Part shown: positions 10,301 to 19,932 of the stretch, one piece after another
How the letters are laid out: every line of letters begins with the position of its first letter
Numbering within the stretch: position 1 is the first letter of the stretch
Source: Crossaster papposus
Taxonomy: Eukaryota > Echinodermata > Asteroidea > Velatida > Solasteridae
Reading direction: 5' to 3'
Assembly (NCBI GenBank): GCA_037893245.1
Contig: JBAIAA010000117.1
Coordinates: 1,984,001 to 2,048,000, forward strand
Length of the DNA: 64,000 nucleotides
The notes under the pieces: model-generated
What the model was told of the DNA's origin: nothing
Databases searched by the model: none
The model's input: the letters and a program-made list of their open reading frames with translations, nothing else
Made by a program: the position numbers and the translations under genes

Positions 10301-12658
10301 GGTGGTGATATTCGGGTGGTGATATTCGGGTGGTGATATTCGGGTGGTGATATTCGGGTGGTGATATTCGGGTGGTGATATTCGGGTGGTGATATTCGGG
10401 TGGTGATATTCGGGTGGTGATATTCGGGTGGTGATATTCGGGTGGTGATATTCGGGTGGTGATATTCGGGTGGTGATATTCGGGTGGTGATATTCGGGTG
10501 GTGATATTCGGGTGGTGATATTCGGGTGGTGATATTCGGGTGGTGATATTCGGGTGGTGATATTCGGGTGGTGATATTCGGGTGGTGATATTCGGGTGGT
10601 GATATTCGGGTGGTGATATTCGGGTGGTGATATTCGGGTGGTGATATTCGGGTGGTGATATTCGGGTGGTGATATTCGGGTGGTGATATTCGGGTGGTGA
10701 TATTCGGGTGGTGATATTCGGGTGGTGATATTCGGGTGGTGATATTCGGGTGGTGATATTCGGGTGGTGATATTCGGGTGGTGATATTCGGGTGGTGATA
10801 TTCGGGTGGTGATATTCGGGTGGTGATATTCGGGTGGTGATATTCGGGTGGTGATATTCGGGTGGTGATATTCGGGTGGTGATATTCGGGTGGTGATATT
10901 CGGGTGGTGATATTCGGGTGGTGATATTCGGGTGGTGATATTCGGGTGGTGATATTCGGGTGGTGATATTCGGGTGGTGATATTCGGGTGGTGATATTCG
11001 GGTGGTGATATTCGGGTGGTGATATTCGGGTGGTGATATTCGGGTGGTGATATTCGGGTGGTGATATTCGGGTGGTGATATTCGGGTGGTGATATTCGGG
11101 TGGTGATATTCGGGTGGTGATATTCGGGTGGTGATATTCGGGTGGTGATATTCGGGTGGTGATATTCGGGTGGTGATATTCGGGTGGTGATATTCGGGTG
11201 GTGATATTCGGGTGGTGATATTCGGGTGGTGATATTCGGGTGGTGATATTCGGGTGGTGATATTCGGGTGGTGATATTCGGGTGGTGATATTCGGGTGGT
11301 GATATTCGGGTGGTGATATTCGGGTGGTGATATTCGGGTGGTGATATTCGGGTGGTGATATTCGGGTGGTGATATTCGGGTGGTGATATTCGGGTGGTGA
11401 TATTCGGGTGGTGATATTCGGGTGGTGATATTCGGGTGGTGATATTCGGGTGGTGATATTCGGGTGGTGATATTCGGGTGGTGATATTCGGGTGGTGATA
11501 TTCGGGTGGTGATATTCGGGTGGTGATATTCGGGTGGTGATATTCGGGTGGTGATATTCGGGTGGTGATATTCGGGTGGTGATATTCGGGTGGTGATATT
11601 CGGGTGGTGATATTCGGGTGGTGATATTCGGGTGGTGATATTCGGGTGGTGATATTCGGGTGGTGATATTCGGGTGGTGATATTCGGGTGGTGATATTCG
11701 GGTGGTGATATTCGGGTGGTGATATTCGGGTGGTGATATTCGGGTGGTGATATTCGGGTGGTGATATTCGGGTGGTGATATTCGGGTGGTGATATTCGGG
11801 TGGTGATATTCGGGTGGTGATATTCGGGTGGTGATATTCGGGTGGTGATATTCGGGTGGTGATATTCGGGTGGTGATATTCGGGTGGTGATATTCGGGTG
11901 GTGATATTCGGGTGGTGATATTCGGGTGGTGATATTCGGGTGGTGATATTCGGGTGGTGATATTCGGGTGGTGATATTCGGGTGGTGATATTCGGGTGGT
12001 GATATTCGGGTGGTGATATTCGGGTGGTGATATTCGGGTGGTGATATTCGGGTGGTGATATTCGGGTGGTGATATTCGGGTGGTGATATTCGGGTGGTGA
12101 TATTCGGGTGGTGATATTCGGGTGGTGATATTCGGGTGGTGATATTCGGGTGGTGATATTCGGGTGGTGATATTCGGGTGGTGATATTCGGGTGGTGATA
12201 TTCGGGTGGTGATATTCGGGTGGTGATATTCGGGTGGTGATATTCGGGTGGTGATATTCGGGTGGTGATATTCGGGTGGTGATATTCGGGTGGTGATATT
12301 CGGGTGGTGATATTCGGGTGGTGATATTCGGGTGGTGATATTCGGGTGGTGATATTCGGGTGGTGATATTCGGGTGGTGATATTCGGGTGGTGATATTCG
12401 GGTGGTGATATTCGGGTGGTGATATTCGGGTGGTGATATTCGGGTGGTGATATTCGGGTGGTGATATTCGGGTGGTGATATTCGGGTGGTGATATTCGGG
12501 TGGTGATATTCGGGTGGTGATATTCGGGTGGTGATATTCGGGTGGTGATATTCGGGTGGTGATATTCGGGTGGTGATATTCGGGTGGTGATATTCGGGTG
12601 GTGATATTCGGGTGGTGATATTCGGGTGGTGATATTCGGGTGGTGATATTCGGGTGGT
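7325..12658. repeat. Perfect 14-bp minisatellite, about 381 copies
   Basis: The unit GATATTCGGGTGGT repeats head to tail without a visible variant from 7325 to 12658, which is 5334 bases or 381 units. Because the unit has no stop in any minus-strand frame and 14 is not a multiple of 3, all three minus frames stay open for about 1900 codons with a 14-residue period; this is a property of the repeat and not a gene. One strand is G-rich (GGGTGG), the other C-rich. Such homogeneity implies recent expansion or strong gene conversion. The true copy number may differ from the assembled one. Confidence 0.97.
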
Positions 12659-13005
12659 GATAATCGGGTGGTGATAATCGGGTGGTGATAATCGGGTGGT
12701 GATATCGGGTGGTGATATCGGGTGGTGATATCGGGTGGTGATATCGGGTGGTGATATCGGGTGGTAATAACAATGCAATGCCGGAAATAACGGTTACATT
12801 CTCCCTGGTAATATTGGGTAATATCGGGTAATATCGGGTGGTAAAACAATGCAATGCCAGAAATAAGGGTTACACTCTCTCTGGTAATATTGGGTAAAGG
12901 GGAAATATCGGGTGGTAATGACAATGCAATGTCGGAAATAACGGTTACATTCTCCCTGGTAATATGGGGTAATATTGTTACAACCCGGGTAATATCGGGT
13001 AAAAT
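12659..13005. repeat. Right edge variants and 76-bp higher-order units of the satellite
   Basis: Three copies of GATAATCGGGTGGT (12659-12700) are followed by five copies of a 13-bp form GATATCGGGTGGT (12701-12765). Then come about three copies of a roughly 76-bp unit containing CAATGCAATGCCGGAAATAA and GTAATATTGGGTAATATCGG, starting near 12771, 12847 and 12923. The short unit is a piece of the longer one, giving a plausible order of events: the 76-bp unit came first, then a 13/14-bp piece expanded. Confidence 0.9.
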
Positions 13006-13010
13006 ACCCA

Positions 13011-13269
13011 GTGGGTAGTGCGCCCCCATTCCTGAATTACCACCCCTCACCAATCGAACATGGTTGGGAGCTGGTGGGTGGCCGCTGTCGCCCTGTCTGC
13101 CACACGCGACCTGCTCCCCCGATGCATCTACCTGCATCAGGGCCAGCTAACGAGAGCGAAGAAGATGAGCACGATTGGGATGATGATGAGGAGGAGGGAG
13201 ATGATGATGTACAGAGGAGGGAGGATTCATCTGAATCTGATGTCCAGAATCTAATGAGCCAGAATTCTC
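13011..13269 (+). pseudogene. ORF fragment with acidic tail, target of the transposon insertion
   Basis: The plus-strand frame reads PIEHGWELVGGRCRPVCHTR, a proline-rich stretch, then an acidic serine-rich segment (ESEEDEHDWDDDEEEGDDD) and SSESDVQNLMSQNSLIQ. The frame enters the transposon at 13279. On the other side of the element (after 34532) the same frame continues for about ten codons to a stop, so the transposon landed close to the 3' end of this ORF. I do not recognise a function; the GWELV-GRCRPV motif looks like the tail of a mobile-element-associated protein but this is an impression only. No upstream exon could be tied to it because the satellite lies directly upstream. Confidence 0.4.
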
Positions 13270-13278
13270 TGATTCAGA

Positions 13279-13475
13279 TAGCCTTGGTCAAGGCGAGTTC
13301 GTCGTTATCCGTCTGTCGTTATCCGTCCATAAATACACGCCACGCGCGTCCCGCATATGCTGATAGCTCGCGCTCCCCGTCCGTGCAAAGATACAGCGCG
13401 AACAGCGACCTCATACGGCCACTGTTTATGCAAATCAACTGAGGCTACTTTTTCGCCTTGGATCATTGGATTTTG
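13279..13475 (+). repeat. Left terminal inverted repeat of the 9-bp-TSD transposon
   Basis: Starts with the near-palindrome TAGCCTTGGTCAAGGC, carries the GCGACCTCATACGGCCACT and TTATGCAAATCAACTGAGG segments also present in the MITE at 979-1255, and ends with CGCCTTGGATCATTGGATTT. The mate lies at about 34383-34523. Confidence 0.75.
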
Positions 13476-13636
13476 AAATCTTATGTTTTTCCTATATTTT
13501 GCGCTACATTTCTAGCGCATGACCTCGTATGCGAATACAGATAAGTATAGGCGGGGTTTAGATGTGAAGTGTCCAATCACAACGCGGTTGAATCCCGACG
13601 TCATCAAATTTGATGCAGCATGACATTTAAGACAAA

Positions 13637-13842
13637 ATGGCAGATATTCAGCGTCGTCTGTCGTCCGAAAATCTGTCGTGTTGTTTGAATTTGGCAGCGA
13701 AAATATTATCCCTCGAAGATTTTAGTCCCGAGCAGCGAAAGGCCATTGTAATCCTTTCTTCGTGGTCACGGTACGTGTTTTTGTGAATTTGCCGACAGGT
13801 TATGGGAAATCCGTCATTGTTCAGGCAGCCCCATTTTGATCG
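13637..13842 (+). pseudogene. N-terminal fragment of a RecQ-like DNA helicase
   Basis: From an ATG at 13637 the frame reads MADIQRRLSSENLSCCLNLA, then AKILSLEDFSPEQRKAI; after a one-frame shift it reads VRVFVNLPTGYGKSVIVQAAP. The second peptide contains the Walker A motif PTGYGKS in the setting typical of RecQ-like superfamily 2 helicases, preceded at the right distance by a PEQRKAI segment resembling the Q-motif region. Everything beyond motif I is missing, cut off near 13842 well before the Polinton junction. RecQ-like fragments are frequent in repeats of marine invertebrates; whether this one was part of the transposon's own gene set or captured from the host cannot be told from one copy. 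Not functional. Confidence 0.6.
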
Positions 13843-13919
13843 GAGCTTGTACGTACGGCCAGGTACTCAGCGTCAGTTTTCAGCGTGTTCGGTCAGTTTC
13901 TTATCGCCGCATAATCGGC

Positions 13920-14208
13920 AGTAGTATAGGTGGGGCCGTTTCGACCCCGTTTGGAGGTGCAACACCGGTGGAGGGTGTGGCAGAGGTGCCGGAGGTGCCG
14001 GAGGTGCGGGAGGTGCCGGAGGTGCCGGTGTTACACCTCCCTCCGCCGGTGCATGTGTGGCGTCGCGTACGTGGTGCTTCTGGTGCCTGTAGGAGTGGTA
14101 CCGGAAGTGTCTTTCTTTTGTGTGGGGCGAAGTGGTGTTGTGTGCGTGTGCGCATGCGTGAATACGTAGTGAAATAAAACGTTAATGGGTTAAATTGAAA
14201 GAAAGCTT
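13920..14208 (+). repeat. Polinton left terminal inverted repeat
   Basis: Mirror image of 33403-33701. It contains a short GGAGGTGCC-type tandem repeat (about 13975-14025) whose copy number differs slightly between the two ends. The open frames across it, giving peptides rich in VPEVPEV or GTSGTS, come from this repeat and are not genes. Confidence 0.92.
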
Positions 14209-14494
14209 GATTCTGACTCTAGGGTCTATTTTGTGCTTACGGAATGAGACAAAGAGACGGGGTAAATAATAGACGACAAGTGGTGCCTAAAACCAACCGG
14301 AACTCACCAGAACATTCCTTAAGTGGTCGACGGGCAATATACAGTTTCAAGTATTTTATCTCAACAACATCACCTTGTACAGATAAATAAAAGGTTTAAA
14401 ATACACTGAAAAACAACAATGATTGTTTACGTCTAATCAACAACAAACACGATAAAATTAAAATAATCGTCACGGAACCTACATGTACGTTATA
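14209..14494. other. Polinton left subterminal spacer
   Basis: No gene seen between the terminal repeat and the stop codon of the protease gene. AT-rich, with no notable repeat. Confidence 0.6.
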
Positions 14495-15073
14495 TTAAGT
14501 TGTTAATAAAGCTCTTGCAATTTGCTTTCTTATCAATTCTTCGTCGTATACCAACGTGTTTACACGAGGGAAGTGTTTTCTTATGAAATCATTAACGAGT
14601 ATATCATTGTCCTTTTTATCCGAGGAAAACCAAAGCGCGATCTTAGTCATGTTCAATCCCCGGCAACGGTGTAACAGAAAGAAGATGGAGTATTGTCCAC
14701 ACACGGTTGACAGTGGGCCTTGCAGGGATCGGCGATTGTAGCGGGTGTACGTCACGTTTTTCTTGAGGAATGTCTTGACCTGGGGTAGATTGTTCGGTTG
14801 TCCGTATGAGTCGAAATACTCTCCCTTACCATCTCGCGTGATGTAAATGGCCACCCAGTGTTGTCCGGGTTTTGTAGATGGGTCCGTGTTAACAACGAGG
14901 GCGCTCGGTCGCGGGACGTGGCTCTTGGGTAGCTGGTCGCAGGCAAAGACTCCTCTGAAGTAATGTTTGGTGAATCGGTCATTTTTCAAAATGCGCGTGA
15001 TTTCATAACTATCCATGCTGCCGACGCGTGATTCAACTAGCGTAGTCAAAGATGACGTTGCGAGCCTGGTCAA
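14495..15073 (-). CDS. Polinton cysteine protease (adenain/Ulp1-like)
   Basis: 192 codons open; the methionine at residue 20 (MDSYEITRILKN) is the likelier start. The chain shows a papain-like Ulp1/adenain layout: histidine 72 in GQHWVAIYI, aspartate 88 in EYFDSYG and cysteine 125 in CGQYSIFFL. In adenoviruses and Polintons this enzyme is thought to cut capsid precursor proteins during virion maturation. It lies at the left end, just downstream of the major capsid gene, with which its long frame overlaps slightly. Family assignment is firm from the catalytic motifs; the role is inferred from relatives. Confidence 0.85.
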   Translation of the reverse strand: MTRLATSSLTTLVESRVGSMDSYEITRILKNDRFTKHYFRGVFACDQLPKSHVPRPSALVVNTDPSTKPGQHWVAIYITRDGKGEYFDSYGQPNNLPQVKTFLKKNVTYTRYNRRSLQGPLSTVCGQYSIFFLLHRCRGLNMTKIALWFSSDKKDNDILVNDFIRKHFPRVNTLVYDEELIRKQIARALLTT

Positions 15074-16403
15074 TTTCTATGATGTTGTTGAACTCGGCGT
15101 AGATGATGATGTTGATGGTTTTATCCAGTGGCTGAGCAAAGTGCACGTCCAGTCGCAGGTTGCCACGCTTTACGAGATTGAAGTGTCCTCCAATGGACAA
15201 GTCTGGACTCAGATCGAAAGCAAACAGTGTGTACCCTGCGGCGTAGTCATCACGACTAATGCCGTTGCCCTCGTCTTGGTACATTTTATCTGTACCGGAG
15301 AAGAGGGTCTGGTAAGCTCTTATGTAATTTTTGATCGGCTCGGTAAACTTAGGTTTCAGTGGGGTATACGGTATTTGCTCCCCGTCAACGTGCACCGTCA
15401 AAAAGTTGATATCCATGTGTTGGAAATTGAAGGGGTTCTTTGTATACCGACCGTTAAACGCTTCGTTGGTCACGCACCCAACCACGATGCGGTTCGGTAA
15501 CTGTCCCAGAAACACGTGGTCCTGGGTAAGAGTCAGGTTACCGCGTGGTACGGATACCATCTTGCATAGATTACGCTTGACGGGATATTTGGCGGTACCT
15601 TTCTCCAAAGCCTTAATGTGTCCCAGCATGACGGCCGAACTGACTTTGACTTTTCTGACAAACACGGACGCTTCTTGAATGACTACTTTGTAAGCGGGGT
15701 TGTCCCCAGACGCCATGAGGCAGAACGCGTTGCTACTGCGTATCAGTTTCAGTTTCAAATCAACGCCGTTCAACATGTGTTTGTCTTGGAAGAAAATGTC
15801 GCTGTGTATCGGTCCGATCATGTCCACCACACTGCTGCTCTTTGTAAACTCGTGTCTCTTCTTCAGCCCGCGGTTTACTGTATCATCCGCCGCGTGTGGG
15901 TCCGAACTGTCCATCTTACCGGCAGTGTCTTTGTAAAACAAGGCGCTGGTCAGCTGGGATTTTCTAGCATCGGTCCCATAGTTGAGTAGCGTCTCGAGTA
16001 TGGCGCGATAAGGGTAAGTAGGTGTGGATGGGGAAATCAACCGGTCGTTCAAACTCACGTCAATCTGGCTAAATAGGGATTGTAGAAATAAATTGACGGG
16101 TCCCACGTGATCTCCATCCGCCAGGTTGGTACCGTCTGCCTTTGTGATTTTTGCTCTGATGTACAGCTGCGTTTGGTTTAGGTCCATGTATTCCTCTCCG
16201 GATCCGGGTACGAAAAACTCTATGGGCCCGCCGTCAGAAATTGTAGAGATTGGGTGAAATTCCTCCCATTGACCCCTTTCGATGCTGGTTTGGGTAGGTG
16301 GGACGGAGAAAATGTCAAGTTCGGATTTAGTGCATTCGCACGAGTTGTTGTGCAACAGCGACATGATGACGGTTGTGGGTGAGCGAGTAAAGAGCTTAAT
16401 CAA
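15033..16403 (-). CDS. Polinton major capsid protein (double jelly-roll)
   Basis: 456 codons open; methionine 14 (MSLLHNNSCECTKSELDIFS) is the probable start. The sequence has the features of Polinton major capsid proteins: an N-terminal TQTSIERGQWEEFHP segment, the phrase GPIEFFVPGSGEEYMDL, and a C-terminal FDLSPDLSIGGHFNLV and LRLDVHFAQPL stretch followed by NIIIYAEFNNIIEID. Relatives form the hexon-like trimers of an icosahedral shell. The gene sits upstream of the protease and downstream of the small basic virion protein, tightly packed. A second, partial copy lies at 18826-19932 in the tandem duplication. Confidence 0.88.
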   Translation of the reverse strand: MIKLFTRSPTTVIMSLLHNNSCECTKSELDIFSVPPTQTSIERGQWEEFHPISTISDGGPIEFFVPGSGEEYMDLNQTQLYIRAKITKADGTNLADGDHVGPVNLFLQSLFSQIDVSLNDRLISPSTPTYPYRAILETLLNYGTDARKSQLTSALFYKDTAGKMDSSDPHAADDTVNRGLKKRHEFTKSSSVVDMIGPIHSDIFFQDKHMLNGVDLKLKLIRSSNAFCLMASGDNPAYKVVIQEASVFVRKVKVSSAVMLGHIKALEKGTAKYPVKRNLCKMVSVPRGNLTLTQDHVFLGQLPNRIVVGCVTNEAFNGRYTKNPFNFQHMDINFLTVHVDGEQIPYTPLKPKFTEPIKNYIRAYQTLFSGTDKMYQDEGNGISRDDYAAGYTLFAFDLSPDLSIGGHFNLVKRGNLRLDVHFAQPLDKTINIIIYAEFNNIIEIDQARNVIFDYAS

Positions 16404-16902
16404 ATATGTCTCTTGATCGCTTCGCTCTCCTGCCTGATGAGGAAGTGGCGCGTCTGCCAGTTGCTTTTCTTTTTATACCGCGTCGTTGGCCTTGTGAAAG
16501 TCGGGCGTTTACACCGCGAAGAACTGTGTGTCCAACGTTCCGAAGTCTGTCTTTGGCCGACGATTTGATGCTTTTTCCTTCCAGCGCATCTTGCGCGATA
16601 TCCATACCCGTACGTAGAACCTCTCGACCCACGGTTTTGGCCCCTTGTTTGATAAGGGGCATGGCCGAGCGGAAAAGTCCGCCTAAAATGCCTCCAAGTC
16701 CGTATCCCTTCTGACTTCTCGGTCCAGTGAACACCGGGTGACCACGCCCCACTTGTCCAACGTAATAATCTTCGTAGTGTTTACTATTGGGTGGATAATG
16801 GTTCCTCATGGTGCTCAGTTGAAGTAGGACGAGCGCTTTTTTCTGAAATGAAGCTTCACAATGACTCTCCCGCTCAAAATGGAATGAGCTGACCCGTGTC
16901 AT
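16396..16902 (-). CDS. Polinton minor virion protein, glycine-rich segment and basic tail
   Basis: 168 codons open; the likely start is methionine 32 (MRNHYPPNSKHYEDYYVGQV). After a tyrosine-rich start comes GYGLGGILGGLFRSAMPLIK, an amphipathic glycine-rich segment, then a lysine/arginine-rich tail (RRGIKRKATGRRATSS, RRAKRSRD) that could bind DNA and act as nuclear signal. This architecture recalls adenoviral minor proteins VI and X, and similar small proteins lie next to the capsid gene in other Polintons. The name is by architecture and position, not by a catalytic motif. Confidence 0.65.
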   Translation of the reverse strand: MTRVSSFHFERESHCEASFQKKALVLLQLSTMRNHYPPNSKHYEDYYVGQVGRGHPVFTGPRSQKGYGLGGILGGLFRSAMPLIKQGAKTVGREVLRTGMDIAQDALEGKSIKSSAKDRLRNVGHTVLRGVNARLSQGQRRGIKRKATGRRATSSSGRRAKRSRDIFD

Positions 16903-17635
16903 CTCTTATATCTATCTCGATCATGTCCAATAACTTGTGCTGCAGGGGCATGTAATGCGGACTGTCGTAGATTTTTGTGATGGTTTTTCCATACCCGCCG
17001 TCTACATTTACGATGCGTAGTAAGGGAGCACGCGTGTCTCCTACGGTGTGGTACTCGACAATATTGGAGTAGATAAATAGCGCATAAAATGGCTGGAGGT
17101 CCACTACTCTGGTACTTTTTTCTACTCCCGTAACGATGGTGTCTTTGTCAAAGCCGAGCAGGTTGGCCAGACGACCCAACAATTTCAGCCTCACGCCGTC
17201 AGCCGCCTTTATGATGATTTTTTGAATGTATTTGTTGTAAGTGAACCGGACGAGGTTTCCGTGCCCGATGGGAGGTATAAAATTACACAATAATTCTTCG
17301 GGTGTTGGGTAGTACCCCTCCGGTATGTGGTAGATATGCAAATCGGAATCTGGTCCGGTCCTGCATCCCAATACGTTGTTCCCTTCAGTCACGTTCAACC
17401 AGCGGTGAGGGTAAGTAACTTCAGCCAGGGCTACTTCCCAGTCTCCTTCGAACGACAGGGGTGTTGGTAAATTCACAAAGAAATGGCTCAATGTATTGTT
17501 GGGATGCGTGTCCATAGAACTGTTACTAGGGAGTGTCACGTAAAATGAGTCCGCCATGGTTAAGGTTAGGTGGACTGTGTGGACAAATAAGCGTGTCGAT
17601 GAGTTTTTTATAACTTGCGCAAATGCCCTACCCAA
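16874..17635 (-). CDS. Polinton minor capsid (penton-like, single jelly-roll) protein
   Basis: 253 codons open; the start is probably methionine 27 (MADSFYVTLPSNSSMDTHPN). The pattern FYVTLPSNSS, NTLSHFFVNLP, GDWEVALAEVTYPHRWLNV is a hallmark of the Polinton minor capsid protein, predicted to have a single jelly-roll fold and to form the fivefold vertices. It overlaps slightly with its neighbours on both sides, as usual in these compact elements. An identical copy lies at 20403-21164. Confidence 0.82.
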   Translation of the reverse strand: MGRAFAQVIKNSSTRLFVHTVHLTLTMADSFYVTLPSNSSMDTHPNNTLSHFFVNLPTPLSFEGDWEVALAEVTYPHRWLNVTEGNNVLGCRTGPDSDLHIYHIPEGYYPTPEELLCNFIPPIGHGNLVRFTYNKYIQKIIIKAADGVRLKLLGRLANLLGFDKDTIVTGVEKSTRVVDLQPFYALFIYSNIVEYHTVGDTRAPLLRIVNVDGGYGKTITKIYDSPHYMPLQHKLLDMIEIDIRDDTGQLIPF

Positions 17636-18684
17636 CTATTAAATTTGTCCGGATAACCCATCCACCTGACGAAATACTCCGTTTTTCCTCGAGTTTTCCG
17701 CGTTCGCAGTACTCTCTCTACCTGGTACAGATCGTCCAGTTTTACCACTCGTTGAAGTTCACGTTCGTAAAATGTACCGTCCAACTCTTCACCGTCGTAA
17801 TCCTTCAACTTGTACACTGGAGGATAGCGCGAAATTTGAGCACTGACCGTGAACAGTTCGGTGGTCCAGCTTGGAAGATAACCTTTTCTAAACGCTCTGT
17901 TCGCCATGCTAATGCGTACCGTGTCTCCCACGTTAAATTGGAAAGAAACGAGTTTGACCGCGTTATCGTTATCACCGTACAGGTTTCTCCAGATCTGTTC
18001 GGCATTGTCGCTGTTTACAGACGCTGGAGTTGCCTTGATACTTCTGTGGTAAGCGTGATTATACGCTGTCATCAATTTCGATAAGGTCTTGATGTATACG
18101 TGTCTGTTGGTGGCCGTGAAGTATTTGTACATCTTCGTCTTGAGTGTCCTGTTGAATCTTTCCACTACGCTGGCCTTTGTTTCATTTTGAGTAGTGAAGA
18201 AACCGATGCTGTTTTTCTTGAGCAATGACTGGAATTGACGATTGATAAACTCGGTGCCTTTATCGGTCTGTAACATTTTGGGTTTACGTCCACTCTCCAA
18301 GATTTGTTTGAAACCATCAATGAGTGAGGTACCCGTCTTATTTTTGAGTGGAATTGCCCATGCATATTTTGACAATACGTCGATACACGTCAGCAAATAC
18401 TTGTAGTTTCCATTATATCGACTGAGTGAGCTCATGTCCACCAGATTCGCTTGCCACTGCTGATCGATACCACCCACTACGACTCTGTTCCGTTGAAAAT
18501 GTCTGCGTACCGGTTTGTGTAGCGTGTAAGTGGGTTGTTGACGCAACCAGGTTTTAATTTGAGTCCGGTTGACGTTGATCCTGTCTTCTCGGGCAGCGCG
18601 GTAGACAGCCTCCACACCCCCAAAACTGGCTGGATTTTGAGGATTGTAATATAGTCGTTTCAGGTACGTCTCGTGCTCCGCCAT
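17608..18684 (-). CDS. Polinton retrovirus-like integrase with C-terminal chromodomain
   Basis: 358 codons starting MAEHETYLKRLYYNPQNPAS. The RNase-H-like core shows aspartate 83 (QANLVDMSSLS), aspartate 141 (LQTDKGTEF) and glutamate 175 (ASVVERFNRTLK), the DDE triad of the rve family. A C-terminal chromodomain follows (YQVERVLRTRKTRGKTEYF, RWMGYPDKFNSW), which in related integrases directs insertion to modified chromatin. The enzyme makes the 6-bp staggered cut seen as ATCGGC here. It lies upstream of the penton-like gene. An identical copy lies at 21137-22213. Confidence 0.92.
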   Translation of the reverse strand: MAEHETYLKRLYYNPQNPASFGGVEAVYRAAREDRINVNRTQIKTWLRQQPTYTLHKPVRRHFQRNRVVVGGIDQQWQANLVDMSSLSRYNGNYKYLLTCIDVLSKYAWAIPLKNKTGTSLIDGFKQILESGRKPKMLQTDKGTEFINRQFQSLLKKNSIGFFTTQNETKASVVERFNRTLKTKMYKYFTATNRHVYIKTLSKLMTAYNHAYHRSIKATPASVNSDNAEQIWRNLYGDNDNAVKLVSFQFNVGDTVRISMANRAFRKGYLPSWTTELFTVSAQISRYPPVYKLKDYDGEELDGTFYERELQRVVKLDDLYQVERVLRTRKTRGKTEYFVRWMGYPDKFNSWVGHLRKL

Positions 18685-18825
18685 CGCTGAAATCGGAGTT
18701 TTGGATTATGACGCTACTATGACAGCAGACGCACCAGCAGCGAATTTTCCTGGCAAGTTGTTTAAAGCCACAACTCGGTTTAGGTCGACAACACTCCATG
18801 ATGGGTAAGTCTCAAATGACAAACT

Positions 18826-19932
18826 CTAGGGTCGTGGGTGTATTAATATGGTGACCATTTTGATCGGCTCGGTAAACTTAGGTTTCAGTGGGGTATACGG
18901 TATTTGCTCCCCGTCAACGTGCACCGTCAAAAAGTTGATATCCATGTGTTGGAAATTGAAGGGGTTCTTTGTATACCGACCGTTAAACGCTTCGTTGGTC
19001 ACGCACCCAACCACGATGCGGTTCGGTAACTGTCCCAGAAACACGTGGTCCTGGGTAAGAGTCAGGTTACCGCGTGGTACGGATACCATCTTGCATAGAT
19101 TACGCTTGACGGGATATTTGGCGGTACCTTTCTCCAAAGCCTTAATGTGTCCCAGCATGACGGCCGAACTGACTTTGACTTTTCTGACAAACACGGACGC
19201 TTCTTGAATGACTACTTTGTAAGCGGGGTTGTCCCCAGACGCCATGAGGCAGAACGCGTTGCTACTGCGTATCAGTTTCAGTTTCAAATCAACGCCGTTC
19301 AACATGTGTTTGTCTTGGAAGAAAATGTCGCTGTGTATCGGTCCGATCATGTCCACCACACTGCTGCTCTTTGTAAACTCGTGTCTCTTCTTCAGCCCGC
19401 GGTTTACTGTATCATCCGCCGCGTGTGGGTCCGAACTGTCCATCTTACCGGCAGTGTCTTTGTAAAACAAGGCGCTGGTCAGCTGGGATTTTCTAGCATC
19501 GGTCCCATAGTTGAGTAGCGTCTCGAGTATGGCGCGATAAGGGTAAGTAGGTGTGGATGGGGAAATCAACCGGTCGTTCAAACTCACGTCAATCTGGCTA
19601 AATAGGGATTGTAGAAATAAATTGACGGGTCCCACGTGATCTCCATCCGCCAGGTTGGTACCGTCTGCCTTTGTGATTTTTGCTCTGATGTACAGCTGCG
19701 TTTGGTTTAGGTCCATGTATTCCTCTCCGGATCCGGGTACGAAAAACTCTATGGGCCCGCCGTCAGAAATTGTAGAGATTGGGTGAAATTCCTCCCATTG
19801 ACCCCTTTCGATGCTGGTTTGGGTAGGTGGGACGGAGAAAATGTCAAGTTCGGATTTAGTGCATTCGCACGAGTTGTTGTGCAACAGCGACATGATGACG
19901 GTTGTGGGTGAGCGAGTAAAGAGCTTAATCAA
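18826..19932 (-). CDS. Partial second copy of the major capsid gene
   Basis: The second tandem unit starts inside the capsid gene, so this copy holds the N-terminal three quarters (368 codons) with a short unrelated tail read from the junction. It matches the complete copy at 15033-16403 over the shared part. Treated as a by-product of the duplication. Confidence 0.85.
   Translation of the reverse strand: MIKLFTRSPTTVIMSLLHNNSCECTKSELDIFSVPPTQTSIERGQWEEFHPISTISDGGPIEFFVPGSGEEYMDLNQTQLYIRAKITKADGTNLADGDHVGPVNLFLQSLFSQIDVSLNDRLISPSTPTYPYRAILETLLNYGTDARKSQLTSALFYKDTAGKMDSSDPHAADDTVNRGLKKRHEFTKSSSVVDMIGPIHSDIFFQDKHMLNGVDLKLKLIRSSNAFCLMASGDNPAYKVVIQEASVFVRKVKVSSAVMLGHIKALEKGTAKYPVKRNLCKMVSVPRGNLTLTQDHVFLGQLPNRIVVGCVTNEAFNGRYTKNPFNFQHMDINFLTVHVDGEQIPYTPLKPKFTEPIKMVTILIHPRP

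Noticed and set aside
7325-12658. CRISPR-like regularity of the array
   Set aside because: Units are adjacent with no spacers. It is a plain minisatellite in eukaryotic DNA.
7115-13137. Three overlapping minus-strand open frames of about 1900 codons
   Set aside because: They arise because the 14-bp satellite unit has no stop on that strand; all three frames are equally open with the same peptide period. No gene is implied.
13836-14177. Frames giving VPEVPEV or GTSGTS peptides in both Polinton terminal repeats
   Set aside because: They come from the GGTGCC-type tandem repeat and change with copy number; not genes.
15015-15989. Plus-strand frames opposite the capsid gene
   Set aside because: Antisense shadows of the minus-strand capsid gene; no recognisable domain, repeated identically in the second copy.
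18554-18799. Cysteine-rich 81-codon frame overlapping the integrase start
   Set aside because: It overlaps the conserved integrase in another frame and has no conserved pattern; likely a shadow.
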